NCBI RefSeq assembly: GCF_004353915.1 | Contig: NZ_SMRP01000008.1 | Coordinates: 62,001 to 126,000, forward strand | Reading direction: 5' to 3' | Source of the DNA: Paraburkholderia silviterrae | GTDB taxonomy: Bacteria > Pseudomonadota > Gammaproteobacteria > Burkholderiales > Burkholderiaceae | Length of the DNA: 64,000 bases | In this document: positions 53,955 to 62,434 of the stretch, piece by piece | Layout of the letters: each line of letters opens with the position of its first letter | How positions within the stretch are numbered: the first letter of the stretch is position 1 | The notes under the pieces: model-generated | Database searches by the model: none | Told to the model about the DNA's origin: nothing | What the model saw: only the letters and a program-made list of their open reading frames with translations | Position numbers and translations under genes: made by a program

Positions 53955-54799
53955 GCCGCGTGCACCGCGGCCTCGCCATAGCGGCGCTCGAGCCTGCGCA
54001 CGGTGAAATGGCCGTGCGCGACGTTCTGGAAGTGATCGATGAACACCGTGTTCACCATGGCGCCGAGCACCGCACCGATGGCCGGAATCGACTTCGCGGC
54101 CACCTGCTCGCTGACTTGCACGGAAAAGCGCGCGGCCACGGTCTGCATGAGCTTGAGCAACGCGGTCGAGCCGTGCGCGGCGAAGCCCTTGGTCGCCATC
54201 TCCGCTGACGCTTTCGAGACCGCTTGCGCAAGTGCGCCTCGCACGATGAAGTAGCCAAAGTCGGCTTCGTCGTCGGCGGCCGAATGTCCGCCCATGCCGA
54301 ATACGGTCAGGCATTGGAGCTGGGTGTCGGCGCTCGCGAGGTCCTCGCCTTCGCTGCGCGCGATATCGCAGATCGAGCGGAACATCAGCGTCGTCGTGAC
54401 GGGCAACTCGACCGGCAGCGCGAACAGGCCGAACGCACCACCCGCCGCGCCCGTCGTGGCGACCGCGAACTTGTGCAGCAGGTTGCTCGGCTTCGCACGT
54501 TGCTTCGAACCCGCCGCCGCCGTTGACGTTGAAGGGGTACCCGCAGCGGCGATCTCCAGCGCGCCCTCGCCCTGTTTGCCGAGTGTCTTGAGCGCAATCC
54601 GCAGGCATTTGCGCAATGCCGCCTGGGTCGCGTCGTTGACCTTGTCGTTCGCCGCGGTGGGCAGTTTTGCGATCAGCTTCTCGACCGGCGCGCCCACGAT
54701 CGCGGCGAGCTTCATGCCGAGCGGCGGCGTTTCCAGCTCGTGCTTCGCGAGCTTGAGCGTGGCAAGATCGGCTTCGGAAAAATCGCTATATGACCCCAT
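53924..54799 (-). CDS. EcsC family protein
   Basis: This 291-residue protein has central Gly/Ala-rich hydrophobic helices (FAVATTGAAGGAFGLFALPV and SIPAIGAVLGAMVNTVFIDH) and the EcsC-family motif LPVTTTLMFRSICDIARSEG. The family is named from the Bacillus ecsABC operon, but these stand-alone proteobacterial members have no assigned role. The ATG at 54799 follows CGGGAGA; a 20-residue extension upstream is less likely. It is divergent from the DHA2 transporter and convergent, with a 31-bp overlap, with the hydrolase. Confidence 0.85.
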   Translation of the reverse strand: MGSYSDFSEADLATLKLAKHELETPPLGMKLAAIVGAPVEKLIAKLPTAANDKVNDATQAALRKCLRIALKTLGKQGEGALEIAAAGTPSTSTAAAGSKQRAKPSNLLHKFAVATTGAAGGAFGLFALPVELPVTTTLMFRSICDIARSEGEDLASADTQLQCLTVFGMGGHSAADDEADFGYFIVRGALAQAVSKASAEMATKGFAAHGSTALLKLMQTVAARFSVQVSEQVAAKSIPAIGAVLGAMVNTVFIDHFQNVAHGHFTVRRLERRYGEAAVHAAYDGIDIALD

Positions 54800-54909
54800 A
54801 AATCTCCCGGGAAAACGGTTCGGCAGACGCCGCTCGACGCCCAGTGTAGAGGATCGCACCGTGCTATGATTTCAATTCTTTGACGTATCAATCGTTGCGG
54901 GATCAAAAA

Positions 54910-56505
54910 ATGGCCGTCCATACTGGCGCCCATCACTCAAGCGGGCAGGTGCTGCCGTTCCGGGAGTCGCTGATGGCGATGCTCGGCGTCTCCTTCGTGA
55001 CCATGCTGGTTGCGCTGGACCAGACCGTCGTTGGCACCGCGTTGCCGACCATCGTCGCCGAACTGCGCGGCTTCGAGCTTTACGCGTGGGTCGCCACGTC
55101 CTATCTGCTGGCCTCGGTCATCACCGTCCCCATTTTCGGACGCCTCGGCGATTATTACGGGCGCAAGCCGTTCGTGATCGCGTCGATCGTCGTCTTCACC
55201 GGCGCCTCGGTGCTGTGCGGCGCGGCCAACAGCATGATGTTCCTCGTGCTCGCGCGCGGCCTGCAGGGCATCGGCGGCGGCATGCTGGTGGGCACCGCGT
55301 TCGCCTGTATCCCCGATCTCTTTCCCGATTCGGTCGTGCGCCTGAAATGGCAGGTGCTGATCAGCTCGGCGTTCGGCATCGCCAATGCGGTGGGGCCTTC
55401 GCTCGGCGGCTTTCTCACGCAGTATTGGGGCTGGCGTTCGGTGTTCTATGTGAATCTGCCGGTGGGGCTGCTTTCGCTCGTCTTTGTCTGGCGCTATCTG
55501 CCGCACCTGCGCCACGTGGCGCACAAGGAGCGCATGCAGCTCGACTGGCCCGGCGCGCTGCTCATCGCCGTGACGCTCGGCAGCCTGCAGCTATTCGTCG
55601 AGCGGCTGCCGGAGCACGGCGTCACGTTTTCCGCGCTCGGCCTGCTCGCGCTGGCCGGGGCCGCGGGCTGGGCGCTCTGGCACTGGGAGCGGCGCTGCCC
55701 GCAGGCGATCCTGCCCGTCGACATGTTCCGCAATGCGAGCCTCAATGCGCTCTTCAAGCTGGCGGTGCTGGGCGGCTTCACGATGTTCTCGCTGCTGTTC
55801 TATGCACCACTGCTGTTCCAGGGCGGCTTCGGCATGACGCCGAACGAGGCGGGCATGGTCATCACGCCGCTCGTCGTGTTCATCACGATCGGCAGCATCG
55901 CGAACGGGCGCATCGTCTCGCGCATCCGCAACCCGAACCTGATGCTCTACATCGGCTTCTCGATGCTCGCGTTCGCGTGCTTCGCGGTCGCGCTCGCCTC
56001 ACACAACACGCCGCGCGCGCTGCTGATGGCGGTCATGATCGTGGGCGGCGTCGGGCTTGGCTTCGTGATGCCCAATCTCACGGTGTTCGCGCAGCAGACC
56101 GCGGGCCGCGAGCATCTGGGCATTGCCACGGCGCTGCTGCAATCGCTGCGCATGATCGGCGGGATGATGGGCACGGCGCTGACCGGCACGATGGTCACGC
56201 AGCTTTACACGAGCGGCGTGAAGAAGGCGCTGGATGCCGACCATGCGACGCACTGGTTCGCCCAGCTCTCCGATCCGCAGATTCTCATCAATCGCGATGC
56301 ACAGCACGCGCTCGTTGGCGAACTGGCAAAGGCCGGGCACAATGGCGCGCCGCTGCTGGAAGCCGCGCGCGAGGCGCTGGTGGGCGCGATTCATCTGGGT
56401 ATTGCGGTGGCAGCGGTAATCGCGGTCGTGTCGATCTGGCAGACGCGGCGCGTGCCGCCCATCAAGCTGCAGCGCAAGGTCGAGACCGTGATCCACGCCG
56501 ACTGA
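54910..56505 (+). CDS. DHA2-family (14-TM) MFS drug efflux transporter
   Basis: This 531-residue protein has 14 predicted helices. It has the DHA2 motif LDQTVVGTALPTIVAELRG in helix 1, motif A GRLGDYYGRKPFVIASI and motif C GPSLGGFLTQYWGWRSVFYV. EmrB/QacA-type members expel hydrophobic drugs using the proton gradient. The ATG at 54910 is the likely start; an ATG at 54880 would add ten residues. A MarR gene follows 104 bp downstream on the same strand. No membrane-fusion partner (EmrA type) is present here. Confidence 0.9.
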   Translation: MAVHTGAHHSSGQVLPFRESLMAMLGVSFVTMLVALDQTVVGTALPTIVAELRGFELYAWVATSYLLASVITVPIFGRLGDYYGRKPFVIASIVVFTGASVLCGAANSMMFLVLARGLQGIGGGMLVGTAFACIPDLFPDSVVRLKWQVLISSAFGIANAVGPSLGGFLTQYWGWRSVFYVNLPVGLLSLVFVWRYLPHLRHVAHKERMQLDWPGALLIAVTLGSLQLFVERLPEHGVTFSALGLLALAGAAGWALWHWERRCPQAILPVDMFRNASLNALFKLAVLGGFTMFSLLFYAPLLFQGGFGMTPNEAGMVITPLVVFITIGSIANGRIVSRIRNPNLMLYIGFSMLAFACFAVALASHNTPRALLMAVMIVGGVGLGFVMPNLTVFAQQTAGREHLGIATALLQSLRMIGGMMGTALTGTMVTQLYTSGVKKALDADHATHWFAQLSDPQILINRDAQHALVGELAKAGHNGAPLLEAAREALVGAIHLGIAVAAVIAVVSIWQTRRVPPIKLQRKVETVIHAD

Positions 56506-56609
56506 GCGTGAATGCCGCGTCGCGCGGTCAACGCCCGATATGCAGAACAAGGCAGTGAGGCAGGCAAGGCACGCTGCCAGAGACAGGAAGACAGGCAGGA
56601 AGACACAGC

Positions 56610-57083
56610 ATGGAAACACAGGACCGCATCGCCATCGTCCAGCAATTCGGGCGCACTTATCGCACGTTCATGTCGGCGTTCGAGGCGCAAGTGGGGCACC
56701 CGTTGCCGCGCTGGCGCATTTTGCTCGCGCTGCATGAACAGAACGGCGAGTCGTCGCAGAAGCGGCTCGTCGAGCGTCTGCGCGTGGATCCGGGCGCGCT
56801 CACGCGGCAACTGAAGCTGCTGGAGTCGCTCGGCTGGATCGCGCGCAGCACGGACGCGCGCGACAACCGCATCACCAACGTCCAGCTCACGCCGGCGGGA
56901 CACGAGGCCGTCGAAGCGGGCCTGCCGCGGCGCAACGATTTCCTGAACCAGACCATGTCGCTGCCCGATGACGCGCTCACCGCGCTTTCGGGGGCGTTGC
57001 GGATGATGGAGGAGCGCATCGGCGTGGCGGTGGCTGCGCAAGCCGGGACGGCCGCGAGCGCCGAAGCGAAGGACGGGACGTAA
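56610..57083 (+). CDS. MarR-family transcriptional regulator
   Basis: This 157-residue protein has the MarR winged-helix pattern (LPRWRILLALHEQNGESSQK, VDPGALTRQLKLLESLGWIA, STDARDNRITNVQLTPAGHE). Such dimers repress efflux genes until a phenolic or other ligand binds. Its position just after the DHA2 pump suggests that it regulates that pump. The Ala/Glu-rich C-terminal tail is usual. An AAGACACAG stretch precedes the ATG, with no strong ribosome-binding site. Confidence 0.9.
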   Translation: METQDRIAIVQQFGRTYRTFMSAFEAQVGHPLPRWRILLALHEQNGESSQKRLVERLRVDPGALTRQLKLLESLGWIARSTDARDNRITNVQLTPAGHEAVEAGLPRRNDFLNQTMSLPDDALTALSGALRMMEERIGVAVAAQAGTAASAEAKDGT

Positions 57084-57187
57084 GAAGCGCGCCGCGGAGA
57101 AGGAAGCGGATGGAGCACGGCCAGGCTGCAAGCGCCTGGCCGGTATGCATCCGCATGGCATACGCCGTCGATCGAACGGCAGAGCGA

Positions 57188-58474
57188 TCAGAAGAACGTT
57201 TCGATCACTTCCGTCACGCGATACTGAGCGTCGACCATCAGCACCTGGCGCCACTTGTCGAACGTGAGGCAGGGGTGCGAGATGTCGAAGCCGATCATGT
57301 CGCCGACCTTGATGTCCGCGCCGGCCGGGATCTGCAGATAGGCGTGCTGATCCATCATCTGGAAGATTTCCCAGCCCTCGCTTGCGGCGATCTCGCGCGG
57401 CATGCTGCCTGCGCCGGTCGAAGGACGATAGTGGCGGGTCGGCTCCGGAAAGCCCGCATCGAACGCGGCGTCGCGCTTGCCGAAGCCGACGATCGCGCGG
57501 CCCGGCTCCGGAATCGACTGCACACAGGCCCACAGCTGCAGCGCCGGCAGGAGCGCCACGCCCATCTCGCGCGCGACCGGATTGCGCGTGAGGATCTCCG
57601 ACTGCGCCTGCTTGTAGACGCCCACGTCGTGGGTGAGATAGCAGCCTGGGCGCAGCACGACGTCGATCGTGCCCGCCTGCGTGGCCTTCGCGAATTCCTC
57701 GGCGACCACGTCGTACCATGCCGATCCCGCGCCCGAGAGCAGTGCAGGCGAGCGAGCAAACTTGCCCGCCGCGGCGAGTTCCTCGGTGACGTTGAGGGCG
57801 TCGCGCAAGAAGGTGCGCACTTCGCTTTCTTCCTTGAGGACGCCCTCGTAGATTTCCACGCCCGCGAGCTTGAGCGAGTCGGGATAGCGCGCGATCGCGT
57901 CGAGCACGGCGCGGCGGGTGTCAGCATCGCGCACGCCGGTGCGCCCGCGCGGCACGCCCAGTTCGAGCAGCACCTGCAGCGTGCGCCGCGAGGCGCGGAA
58001 GAATTCGCCGAGCTGCTCGACGCCTTCCACCGAATCCACGAGGCAGAAGAACTCGAAGTCGGGATCGCTCAGCAACTCGGCGATGATGGCCATGTTGTGG
58101 CGGCCCACGAGCTGGTTCGCCATCAGCACGCGCGTGATGCCGCCGCGATACGCGGCGCGTGTCTGGTGCGCCGTGGCAAGCGTGATGCCCCACGCGCCCG
58201 TTTCGATCTGGCGGCGAAACAGCTGCGGCGCCATCGTGGTCTTGCCGTGCGGTGCGAGCTTCACGCCGTAGCGCGTGACGAACTCCTGCATCCATTTGAG
58301 GTTATGCTCGACGCGATCGGCGTAGAGGACAGCCGCCGGCAGGCTCACGTCTTCGGCGAGCAGATTCCACTCGAGGCGCGCCGCGTCTGCCAGCGGCACG
58401 CTTGCGCCCGGCAGGTTGCCGAGGCCCTTGCTGCTCGGGTCGATCGTCGCACTCTGATAGTTTGTAACTTTCAT
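57188..58474 (-). CDS. D-amino-acid deaminase / DSD1-type PLP enzyme (alanine-racemase N-terminal fold)
   Basis: This 428-residue PLP enzyme is of the D-serine dehydratase (DSD1)/D-threonine aldolase group. The TIM-barrel domain begins LPAAVLYADRVEHNLKWMQE with the PLP lysine likely in KLAPHGKTTMAP. A C-terminal DSD1-type metal-binding domain contains HPCLTFDKW, where His and Cys are the usual zinc ligands. Such enzymes deaminate or cleave D-serine, D-threonine or related 3-hydroxy-D-amino acids. The ATG at 58474 has GGAG upstream; 58489 is an alternative start. It is divergent from the RpiR gene across 204 bp with an operator-like repeat. Confidence 0.85.
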   Translation of the reverse strand: MKVTNYQSATIDPSSKGLGNLPGASVPLADAARLEWNLLAEDVSLPAAVLYADRVEHNLKWMQEFVTRYGVKLAPHGKTTMAPQLFRRQIETGAWGITLATAHQTRAAYRGGITRVLMANQLVGRHNMAIIAELLSDPDFEFFCLVDSVEGVEQLGEFFRASRRTLQVLLELGVPRGRTGVRDADTRRAVLDAIARYPDSLKLAGVEIYEGVLKEESEVRTFLRDALNVTEELAAAGKFARSPALLSGAGSAWYDVVAEEFAKATQAGTIDVVLRPGCYLTHDVGVYKQAQSEILTRNPVAREMGVALLPALQLWACVQSIPEPGRAIVGFGKRDAAFDAGFPEPTRHYRPSTGAGSMPREIAASEGWEIFQMMDQHAYLQIPAGADIKVGDMIGFDISHPCLTFDKWRQVLMVDAQYRVTEVIETFF

Positions 58475-58553
58475 TTCCGTTCGCTCCATCTACTCTCCGT
58501 TGCGCCTGCCTGCAAGGGAACTGCGCGTGCATCGCAGGTTCGGCGTTGACTCG

Positions 58554-58578
58554 GAGATAGTACACAAAGTACCATCTC
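58554..58578. promoter_or_regulatory. operator-like inverted repeat between the DSD1-type gene and the RpiR regulator
   Basis: GAGATAGTAC (58554-58563) and GTACCATCTC (58569-58578) pair at 9 of 10 positions around ACAAA. It is centred in the divergent spacer, about 80 bp from the DSD1-type start and 100 bp from the RpiR start. That suits a site bound by the RpiR protein. Confidence 0.6.
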
Positions 58579-58678
58579 TTCGGGAAATGTTATTTATTAA
58601 CAGAGCTTCGCCGCTTGTTCATCCGCTTGCTGCCCTGAGCCCTAAGTTGAGCCCTACGTTAAGCACTTCGCGCCCTTC

Positions 58679-59647
58679 ATGAATTCCGCCGCCGAACCGG
58701 GTCGTTTCGATATCGTTGCCCGAATCGCGCAATGCGTGCCGGATCTGCGTCCGGCCGAGCGCGATGTCGCCGCCTTGATCCTCGACGACCTCGCCGCCGC
58801 CGCGCGCGCGAGCATCGGCGAGCTGGCGCGGCGCGCGGGCGTGAGCGTGGCCTCCGTCACGCGCTTTGCGAAGGCGGTGGGTTGCCACGACGTGCGCGAG
58901 CTCAAGCTGCGGCTTGCTCAGGCCGCGGCCGTGGGCGAGCGCTTCTTGCGCGCCGCGCCGGATGATGGCGGCAACTCTCGCGCGGGCAAGAGCGGGCGAG
59001 GCAAGCGTCGTGCCGCAGAAGGCGCGCAGGCGCCGTCCGAGGACGCGCTGGCCACGCGCGTCTACGATGAAATCCATGTCGCGCTCGCGCGCAACCACGA
59101 GCTGCTGCGCCAGGCGCCGTTCGCCGAGGTCACCGCTGCGCTCGCACAGGCGCGCATGATCTACGTGTTCGGCATGGGTGGCGGCTCCAGCGCGCTCGCC
59201 GACGAGATGCGCTTTCGCCTCGTGCGCCTCGGCCGGCCCGTGGCGTCCTATCAGGACAGCCTGCTGCAGCGCATGGTCGCGAGCACGCTCTCGCCCGATT
59301 GCGTGGTGGTCGCGCTTTCCGTGACAGGGCGCGTGCCTGAGCTGCTCGATGCGTGCCGCATCGCACGCGACTATGGCGCGAAGCTGATCGCGCTCACCGC
59401 GCCGGCGTCGCCGCTTGCCGCGCTCGCCGACTGGCTCGTGCCGATCGTCGCGAGCGAGACCGATTTCATTTACAAGCCGTCGTCATCGCGTTACGCGATG
59501 ATGATGGCGCTCGATGTGCTCGTGACGGAGCTCGCGCTCGCTCAGCCCGAAGCGAGCCGCGAATTGCTGCGCCGCATGAAGCTCACGCTCGACACGCATC
59601 GCGGTATTGCTGGGCGCGGCGGAGAGCGCCAACCGCTCGGCGATTGA
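58679..59647 (+). CDS. MurR/RpiR-family transcriptional regulator
   Basis: This 322-residue protein has an N-terminal RpiR HTH (about 10-85, LRPAERDVAALILDDLAAAA then IGELARRAGVSVASVTRFAK) and a C-terminal SIS domain (YVFGMGGGSSALADEMRFRL, VVALSVTGRVPELLDACRIA). SIS domains here bind phosphosugars or, in amino-acid loci, other small ligands. A basic Gly/Ala/Lys-rich linker (about 97-115) joins the two. It starts a plus-strand run with the D-aminoacylase and RidA genes and probably controls them together with the divergent DSD1-type gene. Confidence 0.92.
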   Translation: MNSAAEPGRFDIVARIAQCVPDLRPAERDVAALILDDLAAAARASIGELARRAGVSVASVTRFAKAVGCHDVRELKLRLAQAAAVGERFLRAAPDDGGNSRAGKSGRGKRRAAEGAQAPSEDALATRVYDEIHVALARNHELLRQAPFAEVTAALAQARMIYVFGMGGGSSALADEMRFRLVRLGRPVASYQDSLLQRMVASTLSPDCVVVALSVTGRVPELLDACRIARDYGAKLIALTAPASPLAALADWLVPIVASETDFIYKPSSSRYAMMMALDVLVTELALAQPEASRELLRRMKLTLDTHRGIAGRGGERQPLGD

Positions 59648-59668
59648 GCAGATTGAGCAGATTGACAA
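59642..59668 (+). repeat. 9-bp tandem repeat at the end of the RpiR gene
   Basis: Two exact copies of GATTGAGCA (59642-59650, 59651-59659) and a third, imperfect GATTGACAA occupy the stop-codon region. Confidence 0.7.
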
Positions 59669-59717
59669 CATTGGACGGGACCGGAGCACACACTCCGGAT
59701 CGACAGGAGAACAAGCC

Positions 59718-61187
59718 ATGCATTCGCATCCGGAAGCTGCCGACACCCTGATAGTCGGCACCACGCTCTACGACGGCACGGGCGCGCCGAGCGTCGAGCG
59801 CGATGTCGCGCTGCGCGACGGTCGCATCGCCGCCATCGGCAATCTGTCGAACTGGCTCGCGGAGGAGGTGATCGAGGCCAACGGGCGCGCGCTCGCGCCG
59901 GGTTTCATCGACGTTCACACGCACGACGACACGCACGTGATCCGCTCTCCGCAGATGCTGCCGAAGATCAGCCAGGGGGTGACGACGGTGATCGTCGGCA
60001 ATTGCGGGATCAGCGCTTCGCCGGTGTCGCTCAAGGATGAGCCCCCCGATCCGATGAATCTGCTCGGCGAGCGCGATGCGTTCCAGTATCCGACCTTCGC
60101 GGCCTATGTCGATGCCGTGAATGCGGCGCGGCCCGCGGTGAACGTGGGTGCGCTCATTGGCCATACGGCGCTGCGCAACAACCACATGGACGATCTCAAG
60201 CGCGCCGCCACCGGCGACGAGATCGCAGCGATGCGCGCGCAGCTCGAAGAAGCGCTCGCGCACGGTGCGCTCGGGCTCTCCACCGGGCTCGCCTATGGCA
60301 ACGCCTTCGCGGCCTCGACCGAGGAAGTCGCGTCGCTCGCCGAGCCGCTCGCTGCCGCCGGCGCGCTCTACACGACGCACATGCGCACCGAATTCGACGC
60401 CATCCTCGAAGCGATGGACGAGGCGTATCACATCGGCAAGCACGCGCGCGTGCCGGTCGTCATTTCGCATCTGAAGTGCGCGGGCCCGTCGAACTGGGGA
60501 CGCAGCACGGAAGTGCTCGCGTCGCTCGATGGCGCGCGCAAGTATCAGCCGGTGGGCTGCGACTGCTATCCGTACAGCCGCAGCTCGTCCACGCTCGACC
60601 TCAAGCAGGTGACGGGCGACATCGACATCACGATCACGTGGTCGACGCCGCATCCCGAGCAGGCGGGCAAGCTCATCAAGGACATCGCGGCCGAATGGGG
60701 CGTCTCGCAGCAGGAGGCCGGCAGGCGCTTGCAGCCGGCGGGCGCGGTCTATCACAACATGTCCGAGGACGACGTGCGCCGCATCCTCTCGCATCCCGCG
60801 ACCATGGTGGGCTCGGACGGCCTGCCGAACGACCCGCTGCCGCACCCGCGCCTGTGGGGCGCGTTCCCACGCGTGCTGGGTCACTACGCGCGCGACGTGG
60901 CGCTGCTGCCGCTCGAAGAGGCCGTGCGCAAGATGACGGGCTTGTCGGCGCGGCGCTTCGGCCTCACGCAGCGCGGCGAGGTGCATGTGGGCTGGCACGC
61001 CGACCTCGTGCTGTTCGACCCGGCGAAGGTGCGCGACGCCGCGACCTTCGAGAAGCCGCAGCAGGTGGCGGAAGGCATCGACGCAGTGTGGGTGAACGGC
61101 GTGCTCTCGTACCGCGACGGTCAGCCGACGGGCGAGCGCGCGGGCCACTTCGTCGCGCGGGGCACGCGCGATGCACAGGTCTTCTAA
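59718..61187 (+). CDS. N-acyl-D-amino-acid deacylase (D-aminoacylase)
   Basis: This 489-residue amidohydrolase has the metal motif DVHTHDD (His67, His69), Cys96 in VGNCG, His221 in TTHMRTEFD, His251 in ISHLK and the catalytic Asp in MVGSDGLPNDP near 367. These are the zinc and catalytic positions of Alcaligenes D-aminoacylase, in the same order and nearly the same numbers. It releases free D-amino acids from N-acyl-D-amino acids. The ATG at 59718 has AGGAGA 8 bp upstream; the in-frame extension to 59607 overlaps the RpiR gene and is rejected. Released D-amino acids could feed the DSD1-type enzyme. Confidence 0.93.
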   Translation: MHSHPEAADTLIVGTTLYDGTGAPSVERDVALRDGRIAAIGNLSNWLAEEVIEANGRALAPGFIDVHTHDDTHVIRSPQMLPKISQGVTTVIVGNCGISASPVSLKDEPPDPMNLLGERDAFQYPTFAAYVDAVNAARPAVNVGALIGHTALRNNHMDDLKRAATGDEIAAMRAQLEEALAHGALGLSTGLAYGNAFAASTEEVASLAEPLAAAGALYTTHMRTEFDAILEAMDEAYHIGKHARVPVVISHLKCAGPSNWGRSTEVLASLDGARKYQPVGCDCYPYSRSSSTLDLKQVTGDIDITITWSTPHPEQAGKLIKDIAAEWGVSQQEAGRRLQPAGAVYHNMSEDDVRRILSHPATMVGSDGLPNDPLPHPRLWGAFPRVLGHYARDVALLPLEEAVRKMTGLSARRFGLTQRGEVHVGWHADLVLFDPAKVRDAATFEKPQQVAEGIDAVWVNGVLSYRDGQPTGERAGHFVARGTRDAQVF

Positions 61188-61299
61188 GTAAAGCGCGTCA
61201 GGTTTTTTTACTCACACACTATTTCGACCCCCAGGCGTGCGCGGTATCCGGCGTCAGCCGCGAAGCCGCATGCGCCGCACGAACTCAAGGGAGCAAACG

Positions 61300-61689
61300 A
61301 TGAAACGAATTGGAGCGGAAGGCGGCAAGGGCCAGGGCGGACAACATCTGCCGTTCGCGCGCGCGGTGGAAGCCGACGGCTGGCTGTACGTCTCGGGCCA
61401 GACGCCGATGGAAGGCGGCGAGGTGATCAACGGCGGTATCGTCGAGCAGTCGCACAAGGCCATCCAGAATCTTTTCGCGATCCTGAAGGAAGCCGGCTAC
61501 GGCGCGGAGCACGTGGTGCGCTGTGGCGTATGGCTCGACGACGCGCGTGACTTCCAGTCGTTCAACAAGGTGTTCCGCGAATACTTCGGTGAGCATCCGC
61601 CGGCGCGCGCCTGCGTGCAGTCGAGCATGGTGGTCGACTGCAAGGTCGAGGTCGATTGCGTCGCGTACAAGGCGCCGGCCGGGAAGTAA
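61300..61689 (+). CDS. RidA family protein (YjgF/YER057c/UK114)
   Basis: This 129-residue protein contains GWLYVSGQTPMEGGEVINGG and the active-site segment PPARACVQSSMVV with the conserved Arg. RidA-type enzymes hydrolyse reactive imines and enamines released by PLP dehydratases. Beside a D-aminoacylase and a DSD1-type deaminase, it probably clears 2-aminoacrylate-like intermediates. The ATG at 61300 follows AAGGGAGC; a longer frame from 61237 is not family-like. It ends in a terminator. Confidence 0.92.
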   Translation: MKRIGAEGGKGQGGQHLPFARAVEADGWLYVSGQTPMEGGEVINGGIVEQSHKAIQNLFAILKEAGYGAEHVVRCGVWLDDARDFQSFNKVFREYFGEHPPARACVQSSMVVDCKVEVDCVAYKAPAGK

Positions 61690-61742
61690 AGGCTGGCCAA
61701 GGTTGGCGCAGGGGCGTGAGAGCGTCTCGCGAAGGTTGAGAG

Positions 61743-61777
61743 AAACGGCTGCCGGACTATCTGGCGGCCGTTTTTTT
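61743..61777 (+). terminator. rho-independent terminator after ridA
   Basis: AAACGGCTGCC (61743-61753) pairs with GGCGGCCGTTT (61763-61773) with a single G-U pair and runs into a T-tract. Its loop contains the antitoxin stop codon, so it also sits at the 3' end of the convergent toxin-antitoxin pair. Confidence 0.8.
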
Positions 61778-62077
61778 ATTCGCGTCGCCGCCGCGTGGCG
61801 TGCCTTGCGTGATGCGCAGCTCGATCTTCATGCCGGCGGCCACAGCCATGTTGATGAGCGAGTCGAGAGAGAAGAGCTCGATCTTGCCGCGCACGAGATC
61901 GGACACGCGCGGCTGCGTCACGCCGAAAAGCTGGGCCGCTTGCGCTTGGCTCATCTTGTTGCGCTTGATGTATTCCTCGAGTGCAATCATCAGGTCGCTG
62001 CGCAGCGTCATGTTTTGCGCGGCTTCGGGCGTATCTTCGATGGCGTCCCAGACACTGTCGAATTGTTGAATTTTCAC
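61757..62077 (-). CDS. XRE-family HTH antitoxin, HigA-like
   Basis: This 106-residue protein starts with GTG at 62077, preceded by AGGAG 9 bp upstream. It has an HTH domain (MSQAQAAQLFGVTQPRVSDL, about 43-62) and then VRGKIELFSLDSLINMAVAA, typical of XRE antitoxins of the HigA2/Gp49-partner type. It should neutralise the toxin and repress the pair. Its start overlaps the toxin stop by 4 nt (GTGA). A longer frame reaching 62389 has no such start and is rejected. Confidence 0.88.
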   Translation of the reverse strand: MKIQQFDSVWDAIEDTPEAAQNMTLRSDLMIALEEYIKRNKMSQAQAAQLFGVTQPRVSDLVRGKIELFSLDSLINMAVAAGMKIELRITQGTPRGGDANKKTAAR

Positions 62078-62424
62078 GGTACGGACTCCTGTATCAGGGC
62101 TGCGCGGTAACGCTGCCTGGCAAGCGAAAGGTCGGTAAACGCCGTCTTTTCCGTCTTCTTCCTGAAGCAGTGCAGCACATGGATGGCATTGCGAATGCTT
62201 GCCGCGTAGAGCACGCGAAACGCGCCGTGCTCGTCGCGAATGCGAATCTCGCGCACACCAGGGCCCACGGGATTCATGGGTTTCCAGTCGTGCGGATCGA
62301 GCCCGTGCTGGATGCGGCGCAGTTGACGCCCCGCTTCGCGCCGAGCCTTCTCGGGAAAACGCTTGAGATCGGCTAGCGCACTGCCGCAAAACTCCAACGG
62401 CTTGACATCGCTGATGTTATACAA
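62074..62424 (-). CDS. HigB/Gp49-like RelE-superfamily toxin
   Basis: This 116-residue protein matches the phage-derived Gp49-like/HigB family: FPEKARREAGRQLRRIQHGL, then DWKPMNPVGPGVREIRIRDE, then AFRVLYAASIRNAIHVLHCF with a KKTEKT tail. Members are ribosome-dependent or free mRNA interferases. The start appears to be TTG at 62424; no ATG or GTG precedes the conserved core, and GGAGGG lies 11 bp upstream. The toxin-before-antitoxin order is the HigBA order. A palindrome overlaps the start codon. Confidence 0.85.
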   Translation of the reverse strand: MYNISDVKPLEFCGSALADLKRFPEKARREAGRQLRRIQHGLDPHDWKPMNPVGPGVREIRIRDEHGAFRVLYAASIRNAIHVLHCFRKKTEKTAFTDLSLARQRYRAALIQESVP

Positions 62425-62434
62425 GATCTTATAT
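62419..62434 (-). promoter_or_regulatory. palindromic operator overlapping the toxin start
   Basis: The 16-bp imperfect palindrome ATA-n-AAGATCTT-n-TAT spans the TTG start codon and the sequence just upstream. It is a likely site for HTH-antitoxin autorepression. Confidence 0.55.
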
